Positions 17,894 through 27,021 of a DNA stretch of 64,000 bases are shown here, one piece after another. The notes under the pieces were generated by a model. The model saw only the letters and a program-made list of their open reading frames with translations. It was not told the DNA's origin and did not search any database. How positions within the stretch are numbered: the stretch's first letter is position 1; each line of letters begins with the position of its first letter. Source of the DNA: an uncultured Neomegalonema sp. (lineage in GTDB: Bacteria; Pseudomonadota; Alphaproteobacteria; Rhodobacterales; Rhodobacteraceae). The DNA is taken from positions 1 to 64,000 of the forward strand of contig CALKBI010000005.1 in NCBI GenBank assembly GCA_937990185.1. Reading direction: 5' to 3'. The position numbers and the translations under genes were made by a program.

Positions 17894-17921
17894 AAGGCGA
17901 ATTAAAAAATCAATTCGCCTT
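17894..17921 (-). terminator. hairpin downstream of trxA, probable terminator
   Basis: A perfect 10-bp stem AAGGCGAATT / AATTCGCCTT with an 8-base A/T loop, 16 bp past the trxA stop. It lacks a T-run after the stem on the minus strand, so termination efficiency is uncertain. The rest of the 217-bp gap up to 17718 is very AT-rich and must hold the outer-membrane protein promoter. Confidence 0.5.
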
Positions 17922-17936
17922 ACTCATTACATCGAA

Positions 17937-18257
17937 TCAGGAGTTCTCGTTAATCCATTCAACGAGTTTTCCTTTTGGCTGAACGCCAACCTTGGTCGAG
18001 ATTAATTCCCCGCCTTTGAACATCATCAGCGTAGGGATACCGCGAACACCATATTTACCGGGGGTGTTAGGGTTCTCGTCGATATTCACCTTAGCAATCG
18101 CGACTTTTCCATCCATCTCACCGGCAATCTCATCAAGAGCCGGAGCAATCTGCTTACAAGGGCCACACCACTCGGCCCAGAAATCAACAACGATCGGTGT
18201 TTCGGAATTAAGTACATCAGCATCAAACGATGTATCGGAAACAGTCTTAACAGCCAT
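17937..18257 (-). CDS. trxA: thioredoxin
   Basis: Cytosolic dithiol reductant, 106 residues, with the redox site [13 protein letters not shown] and the cis-Pro segment [12 protein letters not shown]. Start ATG 18257 is set by AGGAG eight bases upstream and by family length; the frame is open 26 codons further upstream but that part resembles no thioredoxin. It lies 74 bp downstream of addA, the usual alphaproteobacterial order, and is followed by a hairpin. It supplies electrons to ribonucleotide reductase, peroxidases and other targets. Confidence 0.97.
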   Translation of the reverse strand: MAVKTVSDTSFDADVLNSETPIVVDFWAEWCGPCKQIAPALDEIAGEMDGKVAIAKVNIDENPNTPGKYGVRGIPTLMMFKGGELISTKVGVQPKGKLVEWINENS

Positions 18258-18331
18258 GGTATTCTCCTCATGAGGGCGAAAAATTCGCCCTGCTGCAACA
18301 CAATAAGAGTTAGGAATGCATGGCGATGAAA

Positions 18332-21300
18332 TCAACCATGTTTCTCCAGCTCTTGTTTCGTGCGGTCCAGTGCACGCTCTAATTCTTCAATCTCCGGTGT
18401 TTGCGACCTCCGAACATCAATCCACAACAAATGCGCGCTCACGGTTGCATCGGGGTAAATCTCCCGCATCACAGCCCGATAAACCGCGAGCTGGCGCAGG
18501 TAGGCTTCCGGTATCTGTTCGTGCGGTGAACCGCTTTTGAAATCAATAATATCGACTTGATTCCCTCGAACGACCAATCTGTCAATTTTACCAGAGACAC
18601 GCTGCCCACCAAGAGCCGAGACCGGACCGGCAATAGGAACTTCCGCCATCGATCCATCGCCAAACATCCACGAGAACTCAGGCGCATTAAGAATCGAGAG
18701 TACTGTCTCGAGCGATGCGAGATCACCATTTGACGTCAATCCCTGCACTCCGACATCACGGCGTTTTTCCGGTTGCACGGATGCGAGTCGCTCTAACAAT
18801 CCATGCATCAAGTTCCCGCGTTCCGCCGAAGACCATACCGGCGCATTGTCTTCATCCTCTGAAGGCAACGGCGGCGGATCGGTCGGGTCATCTTCCGCCA
18901 ATCGCGAAGGGGCAAACGGTACGACCGCCGCCGCCTCTGATTTCACAGGCTTCATTAATGCCGCATCAAAAGCTTGCGGCGACCAATCCTCGCTTATCAA
19001 AGGATCAGGCTTTTCGCGCGCCTCGCCGCCGGTCTCGATCATCAACCCCTCTACCGGCATTTCATCATCTCCGGTTAGAGGCGTCTCACAAGGAGCACCG
19101 TCTCCAAAGCCAGCTTCGACGACACGCAACCAACTCTCATCCGGCGCATCCCGCGAACCGCGATACCCGCACACGACCAACCAATCCTGCGCGCGGGTCA
19201 TCCCAACATAGAGCAGCCGTCTATATTCTTGCATTTCAAGCAAGCGCCGCGTCTCTCTCAATCCGGCGATCTGTGCCGGGTCCTCGTCTTTTCGCCGGGA
19301 CCAGATCGGCGCATCGCCGCCTTCGGTATCAATCACAAACAGACTGGAGCGATTTCTTGGAGGCAAAGCAACAGTATCAGGCAAAAAGACAATATTTGCC
19401 TCTAGTCCTTTTGCGCCGTGAGCGGTCATCACCCGAACTTCATTTCGGCCCTGCTCCATCTCGCGCTTAACTTGAAAATCGCTGGCATCAATCCGCTCAA
19501 CGAAAGCCTGAAGCGTCGGTGTCTCGATACTTTCAAAAGCAAGCGCCTGCGAAAGCAATTCATCAATCGGGTCTTCTGATTGCACACCAAGTCGGCCCAA
19601 GAACCGCGCCCTTGCACCATGCTTATTCAATGCGCGTTCTAGAAACTCAAAGGGCCGAAGAAAATCGGCTTGTTGTTGCAAATCATCTAGGATCGCAAAC
19701 GCCTCTGCAAAGGCATCCTCTTCCCGCCGCGCATATAATTGCGACCAGAGCCGCCGCCCACCCCGGTCATGCGCCAACTCAAACAATGCCTCTTCGCTCA
19801 AACCCACAATGGGTGAGCGCAACACGGTAGCCAGTGTCAGATCATCATCCGGTAACAATGCAAACCGGGCCAGCGCCATCAAATCGCGCACCGCAAGTTG
19901 TTGAGTTAAGATCATGCGGTCTTCACCAGCCACAGGAATATCCCGCGCTTTCAAAGATCGGATCATCGCATCCGCAAAGGCATTTCGCCGCCGCACAAGG
20001 ATGAGCACATCCCCCGCGCGAATGGGCCGATCACGAGAAGGCAGATGTGTGCCTTCGGAAAGCCATTCAGCAATGCGAGTCGCAATACCCTCGGCTAACC
20101 TTAGATACGGAGCATCCGGTTCCACTTCATCCACCGGCACATACCAAGGCTGAGGTTCCGGCGCATCGCGCGGCTCAACCACCGGCCAAAATTCAACACG
20201 GCCCGGTTGGTCTTTTCGGTATGCCAGATGTTTCGGCGAAGCATGATCACCACTCAGCCCATCACGCGCCGCCTCTGACTCAAATACTTTATCAACCGTG
20301 TGCAAAACGGCTGGCGTAGAGCGAAAAGAATGAAGAAGCTGTGGCTCTTGCATCGGAGCTTCGACGCCGCGCGTCAATTCATCGAACCGCTCTTTGACCA
20401 CAGACAGACCGCGCGGATCAGCACCCTGAAAGCTATAGATGGATTGTTTTTCATCGCCAACGACAAACAAAGTCCGATGCGTCTCGCGGGCGCTTTGTCC
20501 TGAGAAAAATTCTTCCGCGATGGCTCCGATCACCTGCCATTGTTCAGCGGATGTATCCTGCGCCTCATCGACGAGAATATGATCGACGCCTCCGTCGAGC
20601 TTATAACGCACCCAGTCGCGCGCATCCGCTTCGGTCAACAAAGAACTGGCAAGGCGGATCAAGTCATCAAAGTCGAGCGCATCGGCTCTCGCCTTCAACG
20701 CTTTAACCTCACCCAGCAACGCGACACCGAACCGGGCCAGTGCTTTGCTGTTTGCATATCCCTCAATGGCTTGTTCATGTTCCGCAAGTTCAAGTAGGCT
20801 CTCAGATATTTCAGCACAGAAATCTTCGGCCCAAGGCAGCGCTTTTTTAACAGATGCAGTTGGAAACCGAGAACGCGGTGTCCCTGTTTTTGTGAGCAGT
20901 GCAGCGCGTAACGCATTCACCAAGTCATCGGAGGTTCCTTCGGCAAGCGCAGCCAGCAAGTCCGGCGCAACTGATACCTCATATTTGCCGCCCGACTCAA
21001 ACGCCCGCGCCATCTCACGCAGCGGAGTCAGATTGAGCGCCTTAGCAAATGCGGCGCGCGCCGAGTCGATAGTGTCGTTTTCATCAACATTCAATGCCTC
21101 AGCAATGCGTTCAATCACCTCATCGGTTGTCCCGGCAAACGCTAGACGGTGCTTGACGATTTCTCTGACGAGATCATCAATGCCAAATTCCTGCACGCGG
21201 TCGATAATTAGCGCCGTTGCATCGCGAAGCGCACCATTGCCTCCAGTCAACCCGCGTCGGATGGTTCTTTCTTTTGCTTCTCCCAACAACTCGGCAGAAG

Positions 21301-21763
21301 AGACTTCATCCATCAATTCAAAGTGTGGTGAGATTTTTGCTTCCAGCGGAAACCGCCTCAGCAAACTTTCACAGAAAGCATGGATCGTTTGAATTTTTAG
21401 TCCACCGGGAGTCTCAAGCGCTTGTGCGAACAAACGCCTTGCGCGTTTGAGTTCAATATCGCCGCCGCGTTCTTTGTCCAAATCGACAAGCGCCGCGCGC
21501 AACGCATCGTCATCCATCAGCGCCCATCCGCCGAGGCGAGCGAATAACTTGTTCTGCATATTTGCGGCGGCGGCTCGCGTGTATGTCAGACATAAAATCT
21601 TCGACGGATCAGGCGGCGTATCACGATCTTCATTTCGCCCAAGCAACAGCCGGGCAACACGGTCAATCAAAACCTTCGTCTTACCCGACCCTGCATTTGC
21701 CGTCACCCATGCGGAGTGATTAGGATCAGCAGCAACACGTTGCGGAGCAGATGGATCGCTCAT
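18332..21763 (-). CDS. addA: double-strand break repair helicase/nuclease AddA
   Basis: Helicase-nuclease subunit of AddAB, the RecBCD-equivalent that resects broken DNA ends for RecA. 1143 residues from the ATG at 21763, which overlaps the addB stop in ATGA; the frame opens ten codons earlier but that start lacks support. UvrD/Rep-type motifs are clear: Walker [19 protein letters not shown] near residue 30, [44 protein letters not shown] and [15 protein letters not shown]. The C-terminal PD-(D/E)xK nuclease is [26 protein letters not shown] near 1080. Minus-strand cluster addB-addA-trxA. Confidence 0.97.
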   Translation of the reverse strand: MSDPSAPQRVAADPNHSAWVTANAGSGKTKVLIDRVARLLLGRNEDRDTPPDPSKILCLTYTRAAAANMQNKLFARLGGWALMDDDALRAALVDLDKERGGDIELKRARRLFAQALETPGGLKIQTIHAFCESLLRRFPLEAKISPHFELMDEVSSAELLGEAKERTIRRGLTGGNGALRDATALIIDRVQEFGIDDLVREIVKHRLAFAGTTDEVIERIAEALNVDENDTIDSARAAFAKALNLTPLREMARAFESGGKYEVSVAPDLLAALAEGTSDDLVNALRAALLTKTGTPRSRFPTASVKKALPWAEDFCAEISESLLELAEHEQAIEGYANSKALARFGVALLGEVKALKARADALDFDDLIRLASSLLTEADARDWVRYKLDGGVDHILVDEAQDTSAEQWQVIGAIAEEFFSGQSARETHRTLFVVGDEKQSIYSFQGADPRGLSVVKERFDELTRGVEAPMQEPQLLHSFRSTPAVLHTVDKVFESEAARDGLSGDHASPKHLAYRKDQPGRVEFWPVVEPRDAPEPQPWYVPVDEVEPDAPYLRLAEGIATRIAEWLSEGTHLPSRDRPIRAGDVLILVRRRNAFADAMIRSLKARDIPVAGEDRMILTQQLAVRDLMALARFALLPDDDLTLATVLRSPIVGLSEEALFELAHDRGGRRLWSQLYARREEDAFAEAFAILDDLQQQADFLRPFEFLERALNKHGARARFLGRLGVQSEDPIDELLSQALAFESIETPTLQAFVERIDASDFQVKREMEQGRNEVRVMTAHGAKGLEANIVFLPDTVALPPRNRSSLFVIDTEGGDAPIWSRRKDEDPAQIAGLRETRRLLEMQEYRRLLYVGMTRAQDWLVVCGYRGSRDAPDESWLRVVEAGFGDGAPCETPLTGDDEMPVEGLMIETGGEAREKPDPLISEDWSPQAFDAALMKPVKSEAAAVVPFAPSRLAEDDPTDPPPLPSEDEDNAPVWSSAERGNLMHGLLERLASVQPEKRRDVGVQGLTSNGDLASLETVLSILNAPEFSWMFGDGSMAEVPIAGPVSALGGQRVSGKIDRLVVRGNQVDIIDFKSGSPHEQIPEAYLRQLAVYRAVMREIYPDATVSAHLLWIDVRRSQTPEIEELERALDRTKQELEKHG

Positions 21764-24700
21764 TCCCCGCCATCCCCCTCGGCACTGACCCACTCGCCGA
21801 CACGGGCAAGGTGATCATACGACCCTTCAAAATTAATCGACATAGGCCGCGCCCGCGACAGATACCCTTGGTTTTGGTCCGCATAAGCACTCAGCAGGTC
21901 CGACAGTTTGGGAAAGGCCTCCGCAATTAATCTATCCTCATCAGACAAGGAAGTTTCTTTGCCGCCAACATCACCGCCTTGCAGTCGGATATGCGCGAGC
22001 TTTGATACCCTCGAAGGCGGCACATCTTCAAAAGCGCCATCGCGCAACATCGCCCCCTCCAAAGGAAGCTGCTGCGCAAAAGCCGCGACTTGATCATCGG
22101 TCGGCGGCGCACCGGTTTTATAATCATAAATCGCAATCGTCTCATCGGCGAGACGATCAATCCGGTCGGCATATCCTTTTAACTCGACTTGAGAGAAGCC
22201 CGGAACATTCAGATCGATCGATCCTCTGGCTTCGAGAGCAATCGGTGTATCACCCTGCGCTCGTCGCTTTGACTCTTCTTCCAAGAACCAAGGCGCAATA
22301 CGTAGAACACGCGCGCGATAAAATGCCTGCACACTCGGCCAGCCATCGAAAACCGCCAGCGCCTTGGTCATCTCTTCTTCAAACAAAGCGGCGGCGCTCT
22401 CATCATCCACCCACTTTTCCATGGTTGCCTCGACAACCTTCTCGACGATTTCATGAATGACATTGCCTCGGTCGCGAGCGTCGGGGTCAGGAGACAAGCC
22501 CGGCAGCTCATGCAATCCAAGCACCTTCTGAGCATAAATCGCATAAGGGTCACGCGCGAGAGTTTCAATCTGCGTCACCGAAAATGATCGCGGACGCGCC
22601 TCGACAGGTGGGGTTGGATCGGGCCGTTGAACCGGAAGCCCAATAGCATCGCGCGCTAAATGCCCGGCAAAACTTCGATAGCGGTTTCCGCGCTGTCGCA
22701 TCTCCGCCAAGACCTGCGGCGCAAATCCAGTTGTCTCATCTTCGCCCAGCAGAGTCGTAATCCGTTGCAGCCACCGCGAAGCGACCGTCGGCGTTCCCTC
22801 TTGCTTTCGCGCACGGGTGAGGATCACACGCTTCGCACAAAAAGCCTGCTGGAAATCATGCGCCGAAAGGCCGATGCGCCTCTCCAGAGAAGGCAATCCA
22901 AAATCGCGGCGCATCGCGCGGCTCATCCAAGGATCGGGGTCGGGCAGCTTTGGCCAGCCATCTTCGTTCAAGCCAGCGAGGATCATCACATCCGCACTCA
23001 ACATCCGCGCTTCTAACGTCCCCCAGATGAAAACGCGCGGATGTTGACCGTAAGGCGCGCGTACTTTTCTGTCCGCCATCAACCCGGCGATCAAAGACGG
23101 CGCTCCGGCAGGGTCTAACGCGCCGAAGCTCGGCGCATGTTTGATGATATCTTCGACAAATGCCAGCGCAGCTTTGCCGGTCTCTTCTTGCCAGACTTCT
23201 TCGCTGTCATCCTCTTTCAGTGACATCTGGTTGGCACTTACACGAAGGCCCACCATGATTTCACTGAGGGGAACTTCGTCTCGATCCATCAACATTTGTA
23301 ATGGCGCGAGTGCATCGCCCAAATCATCCAGCCATTCAAACAATGCGTCGTCAGCTAGCAACCGCTGCGTCTTCGTTTCTTCCGGTGTGCCATCGCGGTC
23401 ATTGCGTTCAGCTGTGCGTTTCGTAATCGCTTTGCGGATTTCTTCCGGATCACTTCCGCTGCTACGATCCCGCATGGCTTCAATTTCGATGCGGCGCACA
23501 TATCCTAGGTGCACGCCCCGCGATAGGCCAAGCGATGTCAACGGATGCTTCATCAATGCAAGCCACCGCGCGGGATCACCCGGTCCCGGACTGCGCAATC
23601 CTTCTTCGAGCAGCAGTGACAAAAACACACCCGGCGGCGTCAGATGCAAAGGCCGCCCGGCTGAGTCATCCGCCTTAATATTCCAGCGCTGCAAACCGGC
23701 AGAAACACGCCTACCCAACATGCCATCCGTGGTGACCAAAGCCACAGTTTGCCCCGGCACTTCCACCGCTTCACGAATGGCAAAGGCAATCGCCTGCGCT
23801 TCCTCTTGCGATGTCTCCGCCTCGATCAGATCAACATGCGCCATCACATCCGGCGCGCTCTGAGCAACATCTTTCTTATGTGCAAGCCAAGTGTCCGTTA
23901 CCGGCGCGGGCCGCAGCGCGAGACTAAAAAATGACTCCCGGGAGAATTCAGGAGCATCAGTCCAATCTTCAACCTCATCACGGGGTATGGGACCGCCCTC
24001 CCCGCCAATCGCAGCTAGCAATCGTGCCAAGCCCGCTTGCGGATGGTCGGGATGACCGTTCGTCAACCCCATGAATGACTCTGCATCGAGCGAGCGATCC
24101 ATTCCCGGTAAGATAACCGCCCCTTGAGGTAGCCTTGCGACGGCGGCGATTAACTCGGAAGAAATACCAACGCTACCCGTCGACCCCGCAACAATAACCG
24201 GATCAATCGGCGGCTCCGTTTCCCATGCAGCAATTTGCAGAGCAATCAACTCAGCACGATGCGCCACCGGATCACTTTTGGATTTGTCCTCTAAAATCGC
24301 GGGCCAGCCTGAGCGTAGAATGTTCAAAAAGGTAACCGTTTCGGTCCAATGCGCCGCGTGATTTTCGGGAGCTGCATTGTCCAACCCATCGAGCGACAAA
24401 CGTTCGCCATGGATTTGATCGATCAAACTCATCAGGTCGCGTGCCAGCGCCGTCGCCGTTGCTTCTTGGGCGAGGTGCGGTTTTTGACTGCCCAATGCGC
24501 GCACCAACCGTGTAAGCGTCAACAGCCGTTCGGTTCCCGCAATCGGTTCAGGCAATCCCGCGCCCAACCCCATCGGATCGTCTAAATCAGCAAGGGTCAG
24601 AATACGGGGGACCATAACAGGCTTGTCGCCCGCCAGTTCAACAAAGGCTTCGGTGAGAACGCGAACACCCCGGCGGGTTGGTGCATACAACGTAACCCGA

Positions 24701-24816
24701 GCAAGCGCCATCGGGTCCGCATCTCCCAACCTCTCAATCAACCCCTTTGCCAGAGTCGTTGCGAAGGGTTGACTGGAGGCAATATTAAAGAGGCGCGGTG
24801 CTGGGCTGTGAAACAT
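21760..24816 (-). CDS. addB: double-strand break repair protein AddB
   Basis: Partner of AddA, alphaproteobacterial type, 1018 residues from the ATG at 24816 (a GTG one codon earlier is possible; both overlap the murU stop, TGATG). The helicase-like part keeps VTLYAPTRRGVRVLTEAFVEL near residue 43 but no intact Walker A, as usual for this branch of AddB. VMILAGLNEDGWPKLPDPDPWMSR is the conserved middle segment. The C-terminal nuclease domain has FSVTQIETLARDPYAIYAQKVLG and the catalytic IAIYDYKTGAPPTDDQV, then QLPLEGAML. Translationally coupled to addA. Confidence 0.96.
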   Translation of the reverse strand: MFHSPAPRLFNIASSQPFATTLAKGLIERLGDADPMALARVTLYAPTRRGVRVLTEAFVELAGDKPVMVPRILTLADLDDPMGLGAGLPEPIAGTERLLTLTRLVRALGSQKPHLAQEATATALARDLMSLIDQIHGERLSLDGLDNAAPENHAAHWTETVTFLNILRSGWPAILEDKSKSDPVAHRAELIALQIAAWETEPPIDPVIVAGSTGSVGISSELIAAVARLPQGAVILPGMDRSLDAESFMGLTNGHPDHPQAGLARLLAAIGGEGGPIPRDEVEDWTDAPEFSRESFFSLALRPAPVTDTWLAHKKDVAQSAPDVMAHVDLIEAETSQEEAQAIAFAIREAVEVPGQTVALVTTDGMLGRRVSAGLQRWNIKADDSAGRPLHLTPPGVFLSLLLEEGLRSPGPGDPARWLALMKHPLTSLGLSRGVHLGYVRRIEIEAMRDRSSGSDPEEIRKAITKRTAERNDRDGTPEETKTQRLLADDALFEWLDDLGDALAPLQMLMDRDEVPLSEIMVGLRVSANQMSLKEDDSEEVWQEETGKAALAFVEDIIKHAPSFGALDPAGAPSLIAGLMADRKVRAPYGQHPRVFIWGTLEARMLSADVMILAGLNEDGWPKLPDPDPWMSRAMRRDFGLPSLERRIGLSAHDFQQAFCAKRVILTRARKQEGTPTVASRWLQRITTLLGEDETTGFAPQVLAEMRQRGNRYRSFAGHLARDAIGLPVQRPDPTPPVEARPRSFSVTQIETLARDPYAIYAQKVLGLHELPGLSPDPDARDRGNVIHEIVEKVVEATMEKWVDDESAAALFEEEMTKALAVFDGWPSVQAFYRARVLRIAPWFLEEESKRRAQGDTPIALEARGSIDLNVPGFSQVELKGYADRIDRLADETIAIYDYKTGAPPTDDQVAAFAQQLPLEGAMLRDGAFEDVPPSRVSKLAHIRLQGGDVGGKETSLSDEDRLIAEAFPKLSDLLSAYADQNQGYLSRARPMSINFEGSYDHLARVGEWVSAEGDGGE

Positions 24817-25523
24817 CACCCTTGTTTAACAGCGGCTTCCGCTAATCGCAAACCATCAGGTGTTCCCACATCACACCAACCACCATGATGCACCACCCCG
24901 CTCGCCCGCCCGGAAGCGATGATTTTATCCCACACCACATTCAACGAGAACGGTCCTTCAGGCGCGCTTTCAAATGCAGAGGGTTTGATAATTTGCGCCC
25001 CGCTAAAAACAAGCGGCGCAGAGGGTCGAGAGCCACGCCGGATCAAACGCTGATCATCATCCAGCGAAAAATCACCGCTACGCGTATATCCGATTGCCGT
25101 TTCAACAGGAACCATCAGCAACAGCACATCCATCTTGTCAGGTTGCCATGCATCAATCAAAGGCTGTAGCGCGCTCGCGCCGAGCCAAATGTTGTCGCTG
25201 TTGATAACGACAAAAGGATCATTCCCCAACAGCGGAAGCGCCCGGACAATACCGCCGCCGGTCTCGAGCAATTCGCCAGTCTCATCAGAATACTCAATGC
25301 GCGGAGTGTCGCGTCCAGCAAGATGGCCGCGCACCATCTCTGGAAAGTAATGCAGATTGACAACTGCACGGGTCACGCCGATTTCTTCGACACAATCAAG
25401 CGAGCGATCAATCAAGGCCCGTCCAGCCGCTTCGATTAAAGGTTTAGGACGGTCATTGGTCAAAGGCCGCATCCGCGTCCCAAGCCCCGCCGCCAAGACC
25501 ATCGCAGTATGCGGCGCGGTCAC
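24816..25523 (-). CDS. murU: nucleotidyltransferase, probable MurNAc-1-phosphate uridylyltransferase MurU
   Basis: Sugar-1-phosphate nucleotidyltransferase, 235 residues. The N-terminal signature AMVLAAGLGTRMRPLTNDRPKPLIEAA is typical; NSDNIWLG is the metal-binding Asp strand. Together with an AmgK-type sugar kinase this forms the peptidoglycan-recycling route MurNAc to MurNAc-1-P to UDP-MurNAc, which bypasses de novo synthesis and the fosfomycin-sensitive step. The kinase is the next gene upstream, 30 bp away, fused to TsaE, so MurU is the most likely identity among the related pyrophosphorylases. The start is GTG at 25523; the first ATG would fall inside the signature. The stop overlaps addB. 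Confidence 0.85.
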   Translation of the reverse strand: MTAPHTAMVLAAGLGTRMRPLTNDRPKPLIEAAGRALIDRSLDCVEEIGVTRAVVNLHYFPEMVRGHLAGRDTPRIEYSDETGELLETGGGIVRALPLLGNDPFVVINSDNIWLGASALQPLIDAWQPDKMDVLLLMVPVETAIGYTRSGDFSLDDDQRLIRRGSRPSAPLVFSGAQIIKPSAFESAPEGPFSLNVVWDKIIASGRASGVVHHGGWCDVGTPDGLRLAEAAVKQG

Positions 25524-25553
25524 GGTGCGAATCCAATAAACAGCATCAACATC

Positions 25554-27008
25554 TCACCCTCGCGCCTTCGCAAGATTTTCCGGTGTGGGTACTGGGACAT
25601 GCTTCTCCACAAACGCCCTTAAGCCGGACAAGTGCGGCGAAGAAAGGTCGCGCGTGAAATGCGCCCAGACACGCGGGATCAAATCGACATAATGCTGCTT
25701 ACCATCCCGCAATGACAGCCGCGCAAAAATTCCGATGATCTTAGCATTGCGCTGCGCCCCCAAAGCATCGTATCCGGCGCGAAAAGTATCTCCGTCCAAA
25801 TCAGGACGTGCCGACAGAAACCGCTCGATCATTGCAAGTGCCAAGTCGGGCGACACATCGCGCCTAGCATCCTCTAACAGTGAAACAAGGTCATAGGCCG
25901 GATGTCCGATCAACGCATCCTGATAATCAAGCAACCCGACTCGCGCTAACCCGTCACGCTCAGGCAACCACAGCAAATTCTCTGCATGATAATCGCGCAG
26001 GACCAGGGCGGAACGGTCCGCTTCAGCTTCAGCCGTCGCTTCGGCCATCAGTCCGAGATACTCAGTGCGTAGATCTGGCGAAACATCGCCCGACACCGCA
26101 GGCAACCACCAATCCGTCAGCAACGCTGCTTCGCGCTCAAGCACCGCCACATCATAGGACGGAACATCATCACTCGGCTTAGCATCTAATCCAGCAAGCA
26201 CATCAACCGCCGCTTCATAGAGCGGAACTTCGAGCAACGCATCTTGCTCACATCGCCTTGCATAAAGCGCATCACCTAAATCTTCGAGCAGTAAAAATCC
26301 ATGTTGAACATCACGTGCTAATATCTCTGGCGCACTAAGCCCGCGCTCACGCAGCACATCCGTAAGCGCAGCAAAAGGGCGAACATCTTCTCCCTTTTCG
26401 ACAGGCGCATCCATAAGAACAGCGCGCTCGCCATCCTTATTGAGACGCAAATATCGCCGGTTTGACGCATCCCCTGCCAGTGGCGCAATTTCGGCAGCCG
26501 CCCAGCCTGCGCTCTTTACGAAAGACGTAATCAATTCATCTCGGGATCGCATCATAGCCATCAACATTTCCTCTCCCCGAGGACCGGTCGCATTTAAAAT
26601 CGCTTCACGCCCTTCGCCCTTTATCGACAAATGAACGTCTAACCGATCCTGAGGAATATCCTCTTCCAACCGTTGCGGCCATTCGACCAAAACCGCCGCC
26701 GTTTCAAAAGCATCAAATAATCCGATCTCATCCAGTTCGCTGCTGTCTGAAATACGATAAAGATCAGAGTGAACGATCTTTCCCTGAGGTCCATCATAGT
26801 CTTGCATCAGTGTAAAAGTCGGCGACGGGACAGGGACATCGTCGCCCAGTGCAGCGCGGATTGCAGCGCGGGCAAAAGAAGATTTTCCGGCTCCTAAATC
26901 ACCAAACAACAAAACAACAGACCTGTCCGTTAATGCCGATGCCAAACGCGCGCCCAGCGCATCTGTTGCAGAGGCATCGGGTAAATATATGGATCGTGAG
27001 ACAGGCAT
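25554..27008 (-). CDS. TsaE-AmgK fusion: tRNA t6A ATPase domain plus MurNAc/GlcNAc anomeric kinase-like domain
   Basis: Two enzymes in one chain. Residues 1 to about 150 are TsaE, the ATPase needed for N6-threonylcarbamoyladenosine at tRNA position 37: Walker A LLFGDLGAGKSSFARA, then PSPTFTLMQDYDG and HSDLYRI. Residues about 155-484 are an aminoglycoside-phosphotransferase fold with VLRDYHAENLLWLPE (catalytic loop) and VGLLDYQDALIGHPAYDLVSLLEDARRDV (Mg-binding Asp), characteristic of AmgK. The fusion is well known in alphaproteobacteria. I chose the ATG at 27008, which leaves 13 bp to the upstream kinase stop; an ATG at 27059 would overlap it. The MurU-like gene follows directly. Confidence 0.92.
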   Translation of the reverse strand: MPVSRSIYLPDASATDALGARLASALTDRSVVLLFGDLGAGKSSFARAAIRAALGDDVPVPSPTFTLMQDYDGPQGKIVHSDLYRISDSSELDEIGLFDAFETAAVLVEWPQRLEEDIPQDRLDVHLSIKGEGREAILNATGPRGEEMLMAMMRSRDELITSFVKSAGWAAAEIAPLAGDASNRRYLRLNKDGERAVLMDAPVEKGEDVRPFAALTDVLRERGLSAPEILARDVQHGFLLLEDLGDALYARRCEQDALLEVPLYEAAVDVLAGLDAKPSDDVPSYDVAVLEREAALLTDWWLPAVSGDVSPDLRTEYLGLMAEATAEAEADRSALVLRDYHAENLLWLPERDGLARVGLLDYQDALIGHPAYDLVSLLEDARRDVSPDLALAMIERFLSARPDLDGDTFRAGYDALGAQRNAKIIGIFARLSLRDGKQHYVDLIPRVWAHFTRDLSSPHLSGLRAFVEKHVPVPTPENLAKARG

Positions 27009-27021
27009 CGAACCCGACGTA

